Assembly (NCBI RefSeq): GCF_011075055.1
Contig: NC_058137.1
Location: 16,911,463-16,975,462 of the forward strand
Length of the DNA stretch: 64,000 nt
DNA from: Mangifera indica
Taxonomy: Eukaryota > Streptophyta > Magnoliopsida > Sapindales > Anacardiaceae
Reading direction: 5' to 3'
Positions 13,160-25,318 of the stretch are shown here, in pieces (positions within the stretch are counted from its first letter, which is position 1; each line of letters starts with the position of its first letter). The notes below the pieces were generated by a model. That model saw only the letters and a program-made list of their open reading frames with translations. It did not search any database and was not told where the DNA came from. The translations under genes were made by a program, and so were the position numbers.

Positions 13160-15424
13160 TATAACACATTTCTCCATATACATACTCATATATGAAATAT
13201 GGTCCAAAAAGATGTGTAAGATTGAACTATTTAATTTAAAACCTTGTAATTTAATGCATAATCATAAATACTCAAAAAGTGTACAAAAAGGTGAAACATG
13301 AATAAACACCTCATTTATTAAAATTCTTAAATGTAAGAAATGTATAAAAACTCTATATGAATAGTTATTGTACATAAAAAATATTAAACTATGACTAAAA
13401 TATTCAAAATACATAAATGGAAAGAAAGTCTAAAAATGACAATTATACCCTTTACCCTTGTGTAGCTGCTCACTCGAATGTTGACTTTCCTGTATGCCTT
13501 AGTACTTAGCTCTACTTGCAAAATAACAAAAATGAATGCATGAGTGAAAACACGCAATAAGTTGGTGGCCTAACAACACTTAGAATACTCATAAAACTGT
13601 TAACCTATATTCCATTTGTGAATCTAGATATGGTCATAATTTAACACTCTAGTGCCTTAAGAGGTTACTAAGGCCTAAGCTAAAATCGATATATTTGATG
13701 CCCTAGTGAAATTATAAAACACCTTACATGTCACTATCTGTTATGCCTTACACACATGTCATGTGGCCTATTGGGCTAATTGGGACACCTTGATCACATG
13801 AGAAAAAATCTAGTAATAGTCTCTTTTTTTATCACATAAGCTAATTGGAATTGATATTTAAACCATCTTGGGATGACCCTTACAATGGGTACATATACAA
13901 TGTATCCCACTGATCACGTGAAAAAAATCTAAAAAGCCATAATCCTTACCATGCACACCTAAACTGAACTAGGTGGCTATATCTATTAGTGTTGAGTGCA
14001 TAATGCATCTCATGAGTATCTAACCTTATCACTTTCATGTATTTTGTCACTTTCACACATAATTGGTGGTGAACTATCTATGAACCATTTTCTTTAACTT
14101 TTATAATTTTAGACTTAGATTCGACCTGGTCAGGGTCTTATATCATCTTCTACATAGTCAAACACTCTTTCTAATTCTATCTAGCTTGTCTTTTTTACTA
14201 AAGTCTCATATTCTTTCCTTTCCCTTCTTTTTCCCTTTTATCGTGTTTAACTAAGGGTAAAATAGTCTTTTAACTGACTACACGAGTGTACGACTAAGAT
14301 GTGCCCCTATGTGCATCTTTTTAAGTGTAATGTCCACTTTTGGAAAGTGACACACGGGTACGTGTCCTATACCATATGACCATGTATGCCTTTCCTCATA
14401 ACGAGTGCGCAAAAATTTGGAATTTCTTGTTTTGCTTGGAAGACATACGACGTGTATGAGGTCATACATGACCGTGTAATCTAATCTAGAGATTGCAAAA
14501 CCTATAGAGTTTATGAATTCCAACTAGACACTGACAATCTAAACACACATAACAGTTGATAAACATGTTTCTATACACCTTAAATCAAATGTTCACAATT
14601 ATAATCATGCAAACTTGCTCAACTAATCAGATCATTGGCAAACATCATCCACAAATAAGGTTTCACTCAACTTAACATGTCTATAATGATTTATACTTCA
14701 ACCAACATAGTTCACGTACATATTGCATTACTTGACTTCAAAATAACCCTTTTTATGCAGTTCATTATAAAAGAAAAACATTTAGAGATACTCAAGGCAT
14801 TGCATATCAATCCATACATTCATTAAAACATAGTTTTAAACTAGAAAAATATGTTCCCTATGTTAGAGCATCAATCTTTTCACTAACATTATACATACAA
14901 CATGGCCATTAGATTATAAAAAGACCCTTATGCTTTTCAAAATTGTCACCATGTGATCACAACAACAATAAATACTTTAGCAATTTTAAATGAGGCAAGA
15001 ACCACCACGTAATTGTTTTCCAATGATCAAGCAAGCTCTTTGTATGGTTGCAACATTTTTGACGATTAGTGGCTCATTTCCGGTAACTAAAAGTCTTTTT
15101 TTTTCACTGCTTTCTTATTTAGGTGTGACTGAGTGTAAGAAAAAATATGAGAGAATTAGGTTAAATGCGCTTTTATTTTTACTCTTGGACATAACACACG
15201 GGCGTGTATGGACTCTATACGGGTGTGTGTCATGCTGCACAATTATGAACTTTATCCGATTTTATTGCGATTGCAATCTTATCTCAAAATTCAAATTTGC
15301 TAACAATGCACAACCGTGTGTACGCATACACACGAGTGTGTATCCCTCTGGAAAGCATTTATTAACACAATTTAAAACAAGGAAAAAGACTAAAACACTC
15401 TTGGGTTTACCTATAGATGTTATA
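13160..15424 (-). repeat. 5' LTR of the gypsy element
   Basis: Direct-repeat partner of 7620-9882, about 2265 bases. The outer edge (GATGTTATA) is followed by the target duplication CAGCA. It carries several 'cacgag/acgggcgtgt' words, a texture usual in LTRs of this lineage. The 153-codon frame at 14990-15451 lies wholly in the LTR and runs over its edge, so it is not a gene. Confidence 0.8.
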
Positions 15425-15429
15425 CAGCA

Positions 15430-17074
15430 TAATTATCTAGTTTCAACATAGACTATGCTTTCACCTAAACAAGTTTGAAATAGAGGATCATCTCAACTTA
15501 GGAATTTAGGATCCATAAAATTTCGTAGATGACTAGGGGGGACCATAGTGTTTGCTAAGACAGTTTCATTGAACCTTAGAGCCTCTTAAGTAAATTGTTA
15601 AGAATAGTAGAATCCACATCATCGTAGTTAAAGTTCAGAATTAAACTTGTAATGACCTAGTCAATTTGGATTAAGTCAAATGTATAATAAGGATTAAGTA
15701 AAAGTAAGGGTAAACAGATCTGGATACCTTATAAAATTTTCAAGAACCAAAACTAGTCGGTTCCTAGAAATAAGAATAAAAACCTGAAACCTATAAGGTT
15801 TATTCCTACTTAAGAACTGACCTTACAGGTTTTGGGTATGTTCTGGTTCCTACCAGGAACTTTTCATAACTAGTAGAAAAGGAAGAATACACCACAGGTC
15901 AACATTAACTCAATACATAAAAATTTAGTTTCAATCCAATAACATACTGATGTACAAGCCCAAATATTATAATTGAATTTTTGAACCAAGGATCATAACA
16001 TGAGAAAAATAAAACAATGGCAAATCCACATGATTGTAACTTGAACACAATATTTTGCTAAAGACATGTCATTCTTATCAAAGGTAAAGTAGTTTTGCTT
16101 TGAATTTTTTCTTCTTCTTTTATTTAATTTACCTCTCTTAATTATACTAATTTTCTTAAACCATAGTATAACAGTGAATGCTACTACCAACTTTGGAAAA
16201 AGTGAATAAAAAATTCAAGCATGAAAACTTTAAAGAAAAACTCGTAAACCACAATACTTAGAAAAACATTTAAAATAAGATCATAAGATTACACATGATT
16301 AAGAGGTAATATTTTTCTTATATAACTTTGATTCCTACAAAACTCTAATGTCAATTTACATGTTTATTTTTTATAAGCTCAATTATCTATTCGATTGTAC
16401 AAGTGAAAACAAACCTATTAATCTATTCATAATCTGTCTAATACTTTGAAAAAAAAAAAGAAACAAGACAAATAATTTACCTCAACAAATTTGGAAACAG
16501 ATGGCTAGAAGGGAAATAGGTGGTTGGAACTGAAGGGAAGCATACGGTTTTTTAAATAACTAGATCTGTTAAAATTAAAAAGAAACAGGGAAGCAGACAG
16601 TTAGAACTGAAAAAAAAGGAAATAGGTTAACTTTATGCATAAGATATTTTTTTTGAATAACTAGGTTCAGTCGGGTTCTCAATGCAATGAATATGTTGTT
16701 TTGGGTCAATTTCAATTCTTAGGAGCAAGGAACTAGAATTGGTCCTAAAACCTATAGGTTTCTTTATTTTATGCCCAAAACGTACCCTATTTCCTTCAAT
16801 TCCAAGTAAGAACTAGAACCAAACACTAGGTACCTAATGGTTTTAGTTTCGAATGGGTAATTTACTCACCCCTAAGTGAAAGTTTAAATAGAGTTTCTTA
16901 CTTATTAGGTGACTATCACTCACTCCCCTACTTTCCTTATTTTGCAGGTTTAGATGGTTGTGACGGTTGCGGTGTGAGTGATGGTCAACAAGCATAGAGT
17001 CAACACAATAACATAACAATCATTTTCTAGTTTTATTTATTTATAAATGCAATTTTGAAAATTAGTTGTATCAA
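15430..17074. other. Non-coding DNA, possibly a decayed hAT-like element
   Basis: No gene. Words built on 'ggttcct', 'cctataggttt' and 'aagaactga/aagaactag' occur near 15740-15870 and, partly inverted, near 16650-16820, which may be the ends of an old non-autonomous DNA transposon. I could not define termini or a target duplication. The frame at 15993-16190 has no family features. Confidence 0.3.
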
Positions 17075-19314
17075 TGTTATGTAACAACTTTCTCTAGATA
17101 TATACCTCTATACAGAGTACGATCCAAAAAGACGTCTACAACTTGAACTCTTTTCATTTACAACAAAATATAGAGCATGTAAGTAATTACTTAATCTTAA
17201 AATGTTTACAAAAATGTGTAAATTGAAAAATACTTTAAATGCATAAACAACCCTATTATTACAAACTATGTGTTTGAAAACCAACTGAAATCCATAAATT
17301 GCATAATCTCAAACAAAGTTCACAAAGGAAAAACATAAATGACGTCAAACTCAAAATAATGAGAATACCATCCACTTCATGCAACAATCTGATTTGGCTC
17401 TTAGCTTCCCCGCATGTCCTACTACTCACCTCTATTTACAAAACCATAAAAAGAAACACATGAGTGAAAAACACTCAGTAAGTAGGTAACCTCTTGGTAC
17501 CTTGCACAATGCATAAATATGAAACTAGGCGTTCTAATACTAAGTCTCTATATGGTTAAAATGGATGTTTTTTGGCACATTTATTTTCCCATCTGTCTAC
17601 TTTCGACATCTTTATGCCCTAACTACATAAACCATTGCACATAGTCTACAAGGCTTAAGATGATCTTGACATATCTGATGTCTTATCGAAAGTAATTGAC
17701 ATAAAAAATGTCTACTAACTAATATGTCTGTGGACATGTCGATCAGGCTATCAAGCTAACTAGTTATGACACTTTGGTCACACAGGAAAACTAGTCATTG
17801 TCTTTCTTTTACTACATATGCATAATTATATGATTGCTAACTAAATACCATCCCCAGATGACTCTTATCATAGACACATATGTGATGCATCCTGTTGACT
17901 ATATAAGAAAGTAACTAAAGTGCCATTATCCCTACCATACACACTTGAACTGAATTGAACTAGACTTTGTGGCTAATACGCCTTTGCATCGAATACATGA
18001 TTCATCTCATAGGTATCTATCTCTTATATAGCCCTATTGCTTTCACATATCTTACCACTTTCATACTCCGATAGTGGTTATCTAGTGTACACCATTTTTT
18101 CTAACTTTCTTTATTTTTTACCCAGATTCGATTCGATTAAGGTCTGTGTCATCTTTCACTTAGTCAAACACCATTACTATAAAAAAACTAATTTAATTTG
18201 CCTTGCTGGGTCTTTCTATTCTTTTTCTTTTCTTTTCCCTCTTCACACATATCTTAAAATAGTTTTTTCGCATGGGTATCCTTCAGCTCTGTTTCCTCGT
18301 GTTCAATACATAAACCACACATGAGCGGGTCTTCTTGTTCTAACACGGGTGTGTATTCTACTAAGAATGAGCATCCCTCTAATCTTTGTATAATGGTTAA
18401 CCTTGCATTGCCTAGTGTTATAACTATGACCATACATGATCATTCTTTCATCTCACATAGTCATACACTTTTGGAAAGACACACATAGGCATGTGTCACA
18501 TGCCACATGGTTGTATGAGCTTCCCTTAAAGTGAGTGCATTGTTATTCACATAATTTTCTTCTACGAGAGGTTACACGAGCATGTGGGCTATCTCACGTG
18601 ATCATGTATCATGATCTGTAACTTTTTTATCTTTTTGTTTCAATGATTTTCAACAAACCCATGGCAAGCATATTATTCTATGCATACATACCAGCCTCTA
18701 AACACCTTAACATGCATATTCAGACATCAAACAACAACAATAACTTATCAAATCTACAAATCACAACATCGATTGCAATAATCCAGATTTTGATTAAGAA
18801 TAGTATAATCATGTCATCATTCATACAATAGCCTTCTTTAAACACAAAAATAATAATCATATTCATCAAAATTATCACAAGGTATTAAACAATTCATCAA
18901 CTCATGGAAACATACCATATAAACACTATAATCAAACTTTAAAACCAAAAAGGACACAATACTCACTTGTCCTTTAAAGTTCTTACTAATCTTGGCCTGG
19001 CTAAGGAGTTCCTTTGACCTAATCACCCTTTATGCACCCTAGCAGCTTTCAATTTCCTTTTTGTTCTCTCTATTTGGTTGTTGCAAAAGATTCTGAATGC
19101 AAAAATAACACATATGTACCTAGCATCTCTATTTTATTTGGCCAGCCAAACACAACACATAGGCCTGTGTGGTGTTACTCAAATAAGACAGTTTTCAAAA
19201 TCATTGCAAAACTAATCTTATCCAAAAATTCAATTTTTTGACTACACACAACCACGTGCTCTTGCACATGTAGGCATGTTCTTGTTTTTACTTAGTCATT
19301 TTCACGTGCTCTAA

Positions 19315-20568
19315 TGTGTGTATGAAATACACACAAGTACGGTTCTTAATAACACATATTTAAAGTGAATTTTGGCTCATTTTGTCGAATTCTTTATGTT
19401 TTATTTAATTTTGATGGCTTAATCTTGCTTTGCACTTTGAATTATATTTTTAGATGTTTTGAAAATATTCAAGCCCTTCTTAGAGCATAAACGAAAGCTT
19501 AATGAAGCAAATGAAAAGACTTCATATAAGGAGGCAGAGGTTAATTATGGACAATTTTATGACCATAGTTGGTGCTCCTAATTACTAGTCATAAATAATA
19601 TTTAAAAAATAGAAAACAGTTAAGTGGTAGCATATATAAAGTGATCCACATCTTCCCCACTTACCTATCACTAAAATACAACAAACTAAAGGATTTTTAG
19701 AGAGAGAAAGTCCAAGAAACAAGTTGAAAGTGAAGATTTGGAATTAGAGAAAGAAGACCCAAGAGAATTAAGATTTGAAGACCTTAGATTTTTTTAATCT
19801 CTCTTAATATCTTCTTTTACTAATTTAAAATGTCTCTCTTTTCAACTTTATCTTGTAGTTTGAATTATATTGCCATGAATAACTAATTTACTTTGCTAGG
19901 GTTTATGATGAATTCATAAATTCTCAAAGATTATATAACGGGTTTTCATTATTGATCAATGGTGATGCATGTTTGATTTAATAATTGTGTTTTTAGCTTC
20001 TTGTTTGGTGTTAGGGCTAATACCATGTTTGTTTGTAGATTGAAGTTTGATAGTGAGAAATACATACTCAATTAGTTCACGCATTTATTAAACCTAGGGT
20101 TTTATTTAGACATAAATATAAATCCTTTGTGGTTAAATTGATTGCCATAGAATTTAATGGGTTTTAATTGACATCATACCACGACATTTGATAAGCTTTT
20201 AATCTTAGCACGCCTAATTAACCTTGAAAAAGAAATTGGATAAAATAGGATAATCAACTATCAACAATTCATTTTACCATTGATTTAATTTGGATTTGTT
20301 ACTGATTTTTGAATAATTGATAGTGAAATCATAAACCTTAGGCTTCTTTATATTGGTATTTCATTTTCAATTTGTTGGGTGTTTATTCCTTTTGTTTATT
20401 TTGGCTTGTTAGTTTATATTTCAATTCAATTTCTCTGATTTAGCATTTTAATTCTCTAGCTAATTAAAATTACAAAATGAACTAACACTCAACAACCACT
20501 CCTTGTGGAACTGACATCTGTCTATGTTAATTGATTAACTCATATACTTACAAGCCATAGACAATAAG
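19315..20568 (+). repeat. 5' LTR of the Athila-like element
   Basis: Starts TGTGTGTATGAAATACACAC and matches 21469-22730 throughout. Shared blocks include 'gtgaattttggctcattttg', 'gactccaagaaacaag'-like and 'gaactgacatctgtctat'-like sequence. The two LTRs differ by scattered substitutions and small gaps. Confidence 0.8.
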
Positions 20569-20572
20569 TTTT

Positions 20573-20587
20573 TGGTGTTGTTGTCGG
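20573..20587 (+). promoter_or_regulatory. Decayed tRNA-Asp primer-binding site
   Basis: Reads TGGTGTTGTTGTCGG. The intact plant tRNA-Asp primer site used by Athila elements is TGGCGCCGTTGCCGG. Every difference is C to T. It sits immediately inside the 5' LTR. Confidence 0.75.
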
Positions 20588-20720
20588 GGATTGGTGCTTT
20601 ATTAATATTAGTATAATTTGTAGTTTGACAAAACTAGAGTTTTATTTTATTTTTACTTTTGTTTTTTTTTTTTAATTTCTTGTTGTTTTTGTTCTTTTCT
20701 TTTAGGTGTTCTATTAGTTT

Positions 20721-21236
20721 ATGACTAGATCTCAAAATCCAAAATTATTGGATTTTGACCAAAAAACTGAGAGAACTTTTAGAAGACATAGAAGAGAAAG
20801 ACAAGCAAGACAGAGTTTCCATAGAAGATAACATCAACAATCAGTGAGCTCTTCGTGAATAGGTTGTACCTACTACTTATGATGGTTATTTTAGTGTTAT
20901 GAGACCTACTTTGGATGCCAACAATTTCGAGATCAAACCTTTTATTGTTCAGATGGTATAACAAAATCAGTTTGGGGGGTTAGCAAATGAGGATCCATAT
21001 GTCCAATTGTCACGTTTTTCTTAGATGTGTGACACATTTAAGATAAATGAGGTTCTTAATGATGCAATTAAATTGAGGCTATTTCCATTTTCATTCAAGG
21101 ATAGAGCGACTGCTTGGTTGGATTTTAGGGCACCCAGTACATATATACTTGGCAAGCACTTTCTCAAGCCTTCCTTGTAAAATATTTTTCACCTAGTTAA
21201 TCTATTAAATTGAGAAATGAATTCACTACTTTCTTT
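20721..21236 (+). pseudogene. Athila-like gag N-terminal relic
   Basis: Starts MTRSQNPK and continues with an Arg-rich stretch (RTFRRHRRERQAR), then a retrotransposon gag block near 20920-21230 with N-F-E-I-K-P, Q-N-Q-F-G-G-L, D-P-Y-V-Q-L, C-D-T-F-K-I-N, L-R-L-F-P-F-S and T-A-W-L-D. In-frame stops occur near 20830 and at several later Gln or Leu codons. Capsid-like gag packages element RNA in functional relatives. This copy ends shortly after the gag block and cannot make a full product. Confidence 0.75.
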
Positions 21237-21438
21237 GCAAAATTTCACTGCATACATTTTCAGTTTTATTTTTGTGACTATTGTTTTCTTTTGCTCCAAG
21301 ATTGAGCATTTCTTGCACTTAAAGCTTTTGAAGAGCAAGTTTTGGTTTTCGATTGCATAAGGTTATTTTGAGAATTTAATCACCTAAACCCTATTGGTTA
21401 TTCTACTTTTACCTTCGATTTCACTTTTTTTTATTTTT

Positions 21439-21454
21439 GCTTGGGGACAAGCAA
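21439..21454 (+). promoter_or_regulatory. Polypurine-tract region of the Athila-like element
   Basis: GCTTGGGGACAAGCAA lies 14 bases before the 3' LTR. This word is a common mark just upstream of Athila 3' LTRs, where plus-strand synthesis is primed. Confidence 0.6.
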
Positions 21455-21468
21455 ATTCTTGAGTTAAT

Positions 21469-22730
21469 GTGTGTATAAAATACACACAAATAGGGTTTAT
21501 AATAACATGTTTTTAAAGTGAATTTTGGCTCATTTTGCCAAATTCTTTAAGTTTTGTTTAATTTTGATGGCTTGATGTTGTTTTGCACTTTGAATTATAT
21601 TTTTAGATGTTTTGGAGATATTCAAAACCTCTCGGACAAAAATGGAAGCTTAAAGAAGCAAATGAGAAGACTTTATATAAGAAGGCAGAAGTTGATTATA
21701 GGCATTCTTATGCCATAATTGGTGCCTATAATTACTAGGCGTAAATAATATTTAAAAAACAGAAAATAGGGTTAAGTGGTAACATATATAAAATAACCCA
21801 CGTTTTCTCTACTTACATATTACCAAAATACAATAGCCTGAAGGATTTTTAAAGAGTGAAGACTCCAAGAAACAAGTAAAAAAGTGAAGATTCAAAATTA
21901 AAAAAAGAAGATCTAAGAAAATCAAGATTTGAAGACCTTAAAGTTTTTTTATCTCTCTTAATATCTTCTTTTACTGATTTAAAATGTTACTCTCTTCAAC
22001 TTTATCTTGTAGTTTGAACTTTATTGTCATGAATAACTAATTACCTTTGCTAGGGTTTATAACAAATCTATAAATTCTCAAAGATTATATAATGGGTTTT
22101 TATTATTGATCAATGGTGATAAAAATTTGATTTAGTAATTTTATTTTTAGCTTTTTGCTTAGTGTTAGGGTGCAATGTCATGCTTGTTTGTAGATTGAAG
22201 TGTGATATTGAGAAATACATACTCAATTAGTTTATGTCTTTGCTAAATTTAGGGTTCTATTTAGAAGTAAATATAAATCCTTTGTAGGTAAATTGATTGT
22301 AATGGAATTTAATGAGTTTCGATTAACATCATACCACGAAACTAGGTAAGCTTTTAATCTTGGCATGCCTAATTAACCTTGAGAGAAGGATTAGGTAAAT
22401 AGGATAATCAATCATCAACAATTCATTTTACCATTGATTTTAATTGGATTGATTAATGATTTTTGAGTAATTGACAGTGAAATCATAAACCCTAGCTTCT
22501 TTATATTGGTACTTCACTTTTAATTCGAGGTGTTTATTCCTTTTATTTATTTTGGCTTGTTAGTTTACTTTTCAATTAATTCCGAAATTCAATTTCTCTT
22601 ATTTAGCATTTTAATTCTCTAGCTAATTAAAATTACAAAATGAACTAGTACTCGACAACCAATCCCTATTGGACTGACATTTTTCTATATTACTTGATTA
22701 ACTCATATACTTGCGAGTCATAGGCAACAA
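21469..22730 (+). repeat. 3' LTR of the Athila-like element
   Basis: Direct-repeat partner of 19315-20568, with the same TGTGTGTAT start. It ends near 'ggcaacaa', after which the interrupted gypsy LTR resumes. Confidence 0.8.
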
Positions 22731-22896
22731 GCTCAATGTGAAATAACTTTTCTACCATTCTAAGGCACGAACAGGTGTTAGCCTTATGGTGCATAACTGT
22801 CTCTACTAAAACTCATCATAACTCAACATAGTTCATAAATAAATGCAGAGAAAAGACCAAAACGACCTTGGGCTTACCTATTGGTGTTAAATGTTA

Positions 22897-24040
22897 CTTT
22901 CGATTGCTACACACTTTTTATGGTTGAATGATTTCCACTTTTATTATTAGACATCATTTTTACATTTCCACATTATTTTTTATAAGGGTATTTTGATAAT
23001 TTTTCTAATTTACATATTGAATGAATAAAATTTTGAGTTTGTGTATGCTCAAATAGTGAAATTATGTGATTTTTCCCTCTAAAGAGTGGTGTTACAAGTT
23101 GGCATTAGAGCATGGTTTTGGTATCCAAAGTATATCTTACAATGTGTGTAGCTAAGTTAAGAAAGTAAGTCACTCATGCCACACTAACCACAGTTGCAGT
23201 TAATCATTGTAAGTTAAGTTTAATATTATACCTATCAAGTTATGTTGAGATTAATAATTATAGGTTGTTCAAGATAATAAGGAGATCAAGGCATTTGAAT
23301 GGAAATGACTAAAAAGGTAACCTATAGGAAGCATAAGATTTAGGGGCAACTCCTCACGACTTCTAGTTAAGATTAATTGTCTCTGATATCAAGAATTTTA
23401 ATTAGAGATGTGCTGAAAGAGCAAGGTGACACTTTAGTATAAGTCAATGAGTTGGTACAGGCACCTTTAACATAGATCTCGATAAAGGAGACATTTATAG
23501 AGATACCAACTATAATAAGGACCCAACTATTATAAGAACCCAGTTGCACCCTATATATAGAGTGTCTAATATGCACCAACCTAAAACATTTATAGGAATC
23601 AAAGATCTATCAATAGTTGATGAATGGTTGAAAGTTGTTTAAAGGTGCTATAACTTTATTTGGTATGTTAGATAGAGAGAGGATCAGATATGTCACCTGC
23701 CTATTCAAAGCAATTGCCAGAGTGTGGTGGACCTTGACTAACGAAACAGTGAGGACATCAAAGATGACTTGGGCTTAGTTTAGATGGTTTACAAGGTTAA
23801 GTATAAGAGTGCTAATGTTACATATGTGCAGGTCCATATTGTCATGATCAAGGTTGACTATTTCTGAAAAAAAGATTTTATGGTCAATCACGATCGTGTA
23901 TGCAAGATGCATGCCCTTACACTTAGGTATTTGAAGAAAAAATGTCTTTTTCATATGTCAACGACTACTTGTGTTGATCCAATGAGTATTTCAACCTTTA
24001 CAACATTTGAAGCTTATATAAACAAGTCATTTTGAGTTGG
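22897..24040 (+). mobile_element. Plus-strand gypsy remnant: LTR end, primer site and gag
   Basis: 22897-23096 ends GTGGTGTTACA like a gypsy LTR. A primer site follows at 23100-23112 (TGGCATTAGAGCA, near the iMet site). Gag homology runs at about 23580-23860: FIGIKDLSIVDEWLK, then a C-Y-N-F block, R-E-D-Q-I, a W-W-like position and M-T-W-A-like words, broken by stops and shifts. The 5' LTR appears truncated to about 200 bases and nothing after gag remains. It is in the opposite orientation to the element at 7620-15424 and its LTR tail does not match that family, so it is a separate insertion. Confidence 0.65.
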
Positions 24041-24530
24041 TAAAGTTTAGAGAACACACTTGATCAAGCAATTACTCTTCTTCTCCTCAATAGCTTTATA
24101 CACACACTCTCTAAACTATTAATTCATATATTTTTTTAGGAGAACTTTTGTAATCAACCTTGTAGAGAGAGACATCTTACATTTCATATTCATTCTTTTA
24201 AATCTCTATTGGCAAAATACTAAATAAACTATTGTATTTGAAAAAATCTCAAAGAACTATTGTAAAAAGGGACATCTTTATGAGTAGAATTTCAAGTGGT
24301 TGGCTTGAAGAAGTAGATGTAGGAGGCTTAGGTTGAAAACCTCGAAACCACTCTAAATTCCTAAGCAATTTTGTCTTTCTCTATTTACTTTGTGTTCTTA
24401 CTTGTGTTGATTGAATTTAATTACTTGCTCTTTTGTGAATTTTGGTTTAATTGTGCTTTACTTTTCATAAATCATATCCACCCCTCCCTCCCCCCAAATT
24501 TAAGATTATTTGTCACTCCTAGATATGAGA
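23972..24530 (+). mobile_element. LTR-like segment with TATA box (possible copia LTR)
   Basis: Starts TGTTGATCCAATG. It has a TATA box (TATATAAA near 24015), a pyrimidine-rich downstream part and a C-rich run (24480-24498), features that resemble the U3-R-U5 order of some copia LTRs. No primer site and no partner copy were found. An alternative is ordinary AT-rich spacer. Confidence 0.3.
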
Positions 24531-25318
24531 TTAATAACTTTGATAAACCTACTAATGGAGAATCAAAGACCACTTGAATTTGCGGTCACATTAGAATTGA
24601 GTTATTACTCAGTCCAATATCATTTGATTATTGATATAGAGGTTACTTTGTGTTTATCAAGGATTTTTTAAGGTATACACTAATTTTATGTCTCATCTTT
24701 GAAATGATATATATCTAATCTTTTTTAATAATAAAAATCATTTATGATTATTAGATTTTCATCTTAAATTATCATAAATTACCATTCTCAATAATTATAA
24801 GGTCTTTTATATAATTTTAGAAAGTTTTTAAGTATGCTTCAGATTAGAGGATCTAAAAACTGTTTAGTATGAAATAAAACCCCAGTTATTCCTAATATAT
24901 TACCAGATTGTGTTGATTATGTTTATTTACGTGGCTTTCTACATAATAATTATAAATCAATCAGAGTCACAGACCATGCTCTCAAAATCTGAACACTGAA
25001 AGAAAAGGGAGTCTGTGGATATAATAAATGCTTGTTTAATTACTACCACAATTTTGAACCAAAATCCTTTCGCTTTCTTCACAGCTACTATAACAACAGT
25101 CAACAGACTAATGGGTCCATTCTCTTAATGTGCATTCTCCCATTTCTGTCTTGTTCCTTTCACTATTCTCTTTCTCTCTTAATGAGGACAAATCACCCAC
25201 CCACCACAACCACCCACTGCGATCATCAACTCCTTTCTCTTTCTTTCTTTTATTCATACCCATTAACATTTTATTCTGCATCCCTTCATGCATAAATGAG
25301 ATGCTTTCATGAACCATT
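24531..25318. promoter_or_regulatory. Upstream region of the EPFL gene
   Basis: About 0.8 kb of AT-rich DNA before the EPFL start codon. From 25140 to 25318 it is rich in C and T on the plus strand, typical of plant 5' untranslated leaders. The frames on either strand at 25032-25317 are products of that CT bias and are not genes. I could not place a convincing TATA box. Confidence 0.4.

Larger units (their letters stand above)
7620..15424 (-). mobile_element. Decayed Ty3/gypsy retrotransposon (chromovirus-like, Tekay/Del style)
   Basis: A minus-strand element of about 7.8 kb with two long direct repeats (7620-9882 and 13160-15424) as LTRs. The 5 bases before it are CAACA and those after it CAGCA, a 5-bp target duplication with one transition. 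The plus-strand edge TGTAACACC with an inverted GGTGTTA-type end is typical of plant Tekay/Del LTRs. Minus-strand internal homology runs in the order gag start, RT, RNase H, integrase. Gag and protease are almost entirely deleted and the rest is full of stops. Lineage is inferred from LTR termini and pol resemblance, not from a tree. Confidence 0.8.
19315..22730 (+). mobile_element. Short Athila-like Ty3/gypsy element, internally deleted
   Basis: Two direct repeats of about 1.25 kb (19315-20568 and 21469-22730) flank only about 0.9 kb. Inside are a tRNA-Asp-type primer site (20573), a gag N-terminal relic (20721-21236) and a polypurine tract with the Athila-style GCTTGGGGACAAGCAA word (21439-21454). 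All of pol is absent. It sits inside the gypsy solo LTR 17080-22891, so it is the younger of the two. Flanking sequence did not give me a convincing 5-bp duplication. The name Athila-like rests on the primer site, gag start and polypurine word. Confidence 0.75.
17080..22891 (-). mobile_element. Solo LTR of the long gypsy family, interrupted by another element
   Basis: 17080-19314 plus about 22731-22891 together form one LTR of the family at 7620-15424: same TGTAACA start, the 'gagtgaaaaacactcagtaagta' block near 17463, the 'accttgggcttacctattggtgtta' end. A perfect 5-bp target duplication, TGTTA, flanks it at 17075-17079 and 22892-22896. No internal region exists, so it is a solo LTR left by LTR-LTR recombination. 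An Athila-like element then inserted into it. The uninterrupted length is about 2.4 kb, in line with the other LTRs. Confidence 0.75.

Noticed and set aside
14990..15451. 153-codon open frame on the plus strand
   Set aside because: It lies within the gypsy LTR and runs over its edge; no domain, and the paired LTR does not keep the frame.
15720..16870. Possible hAT element with 'ggttcct' ends
   Set aside because: Ends do not align as terminal inverted repeats well enough and no 8-bp target duplication was found; kept only as a remark on the spacer.
25032..25317. Several overlapping frames on both strands upstream of the EPFL start
   Set aside because: They arise from the CT-rich leader; no family features, and they overlap each other in every frame.
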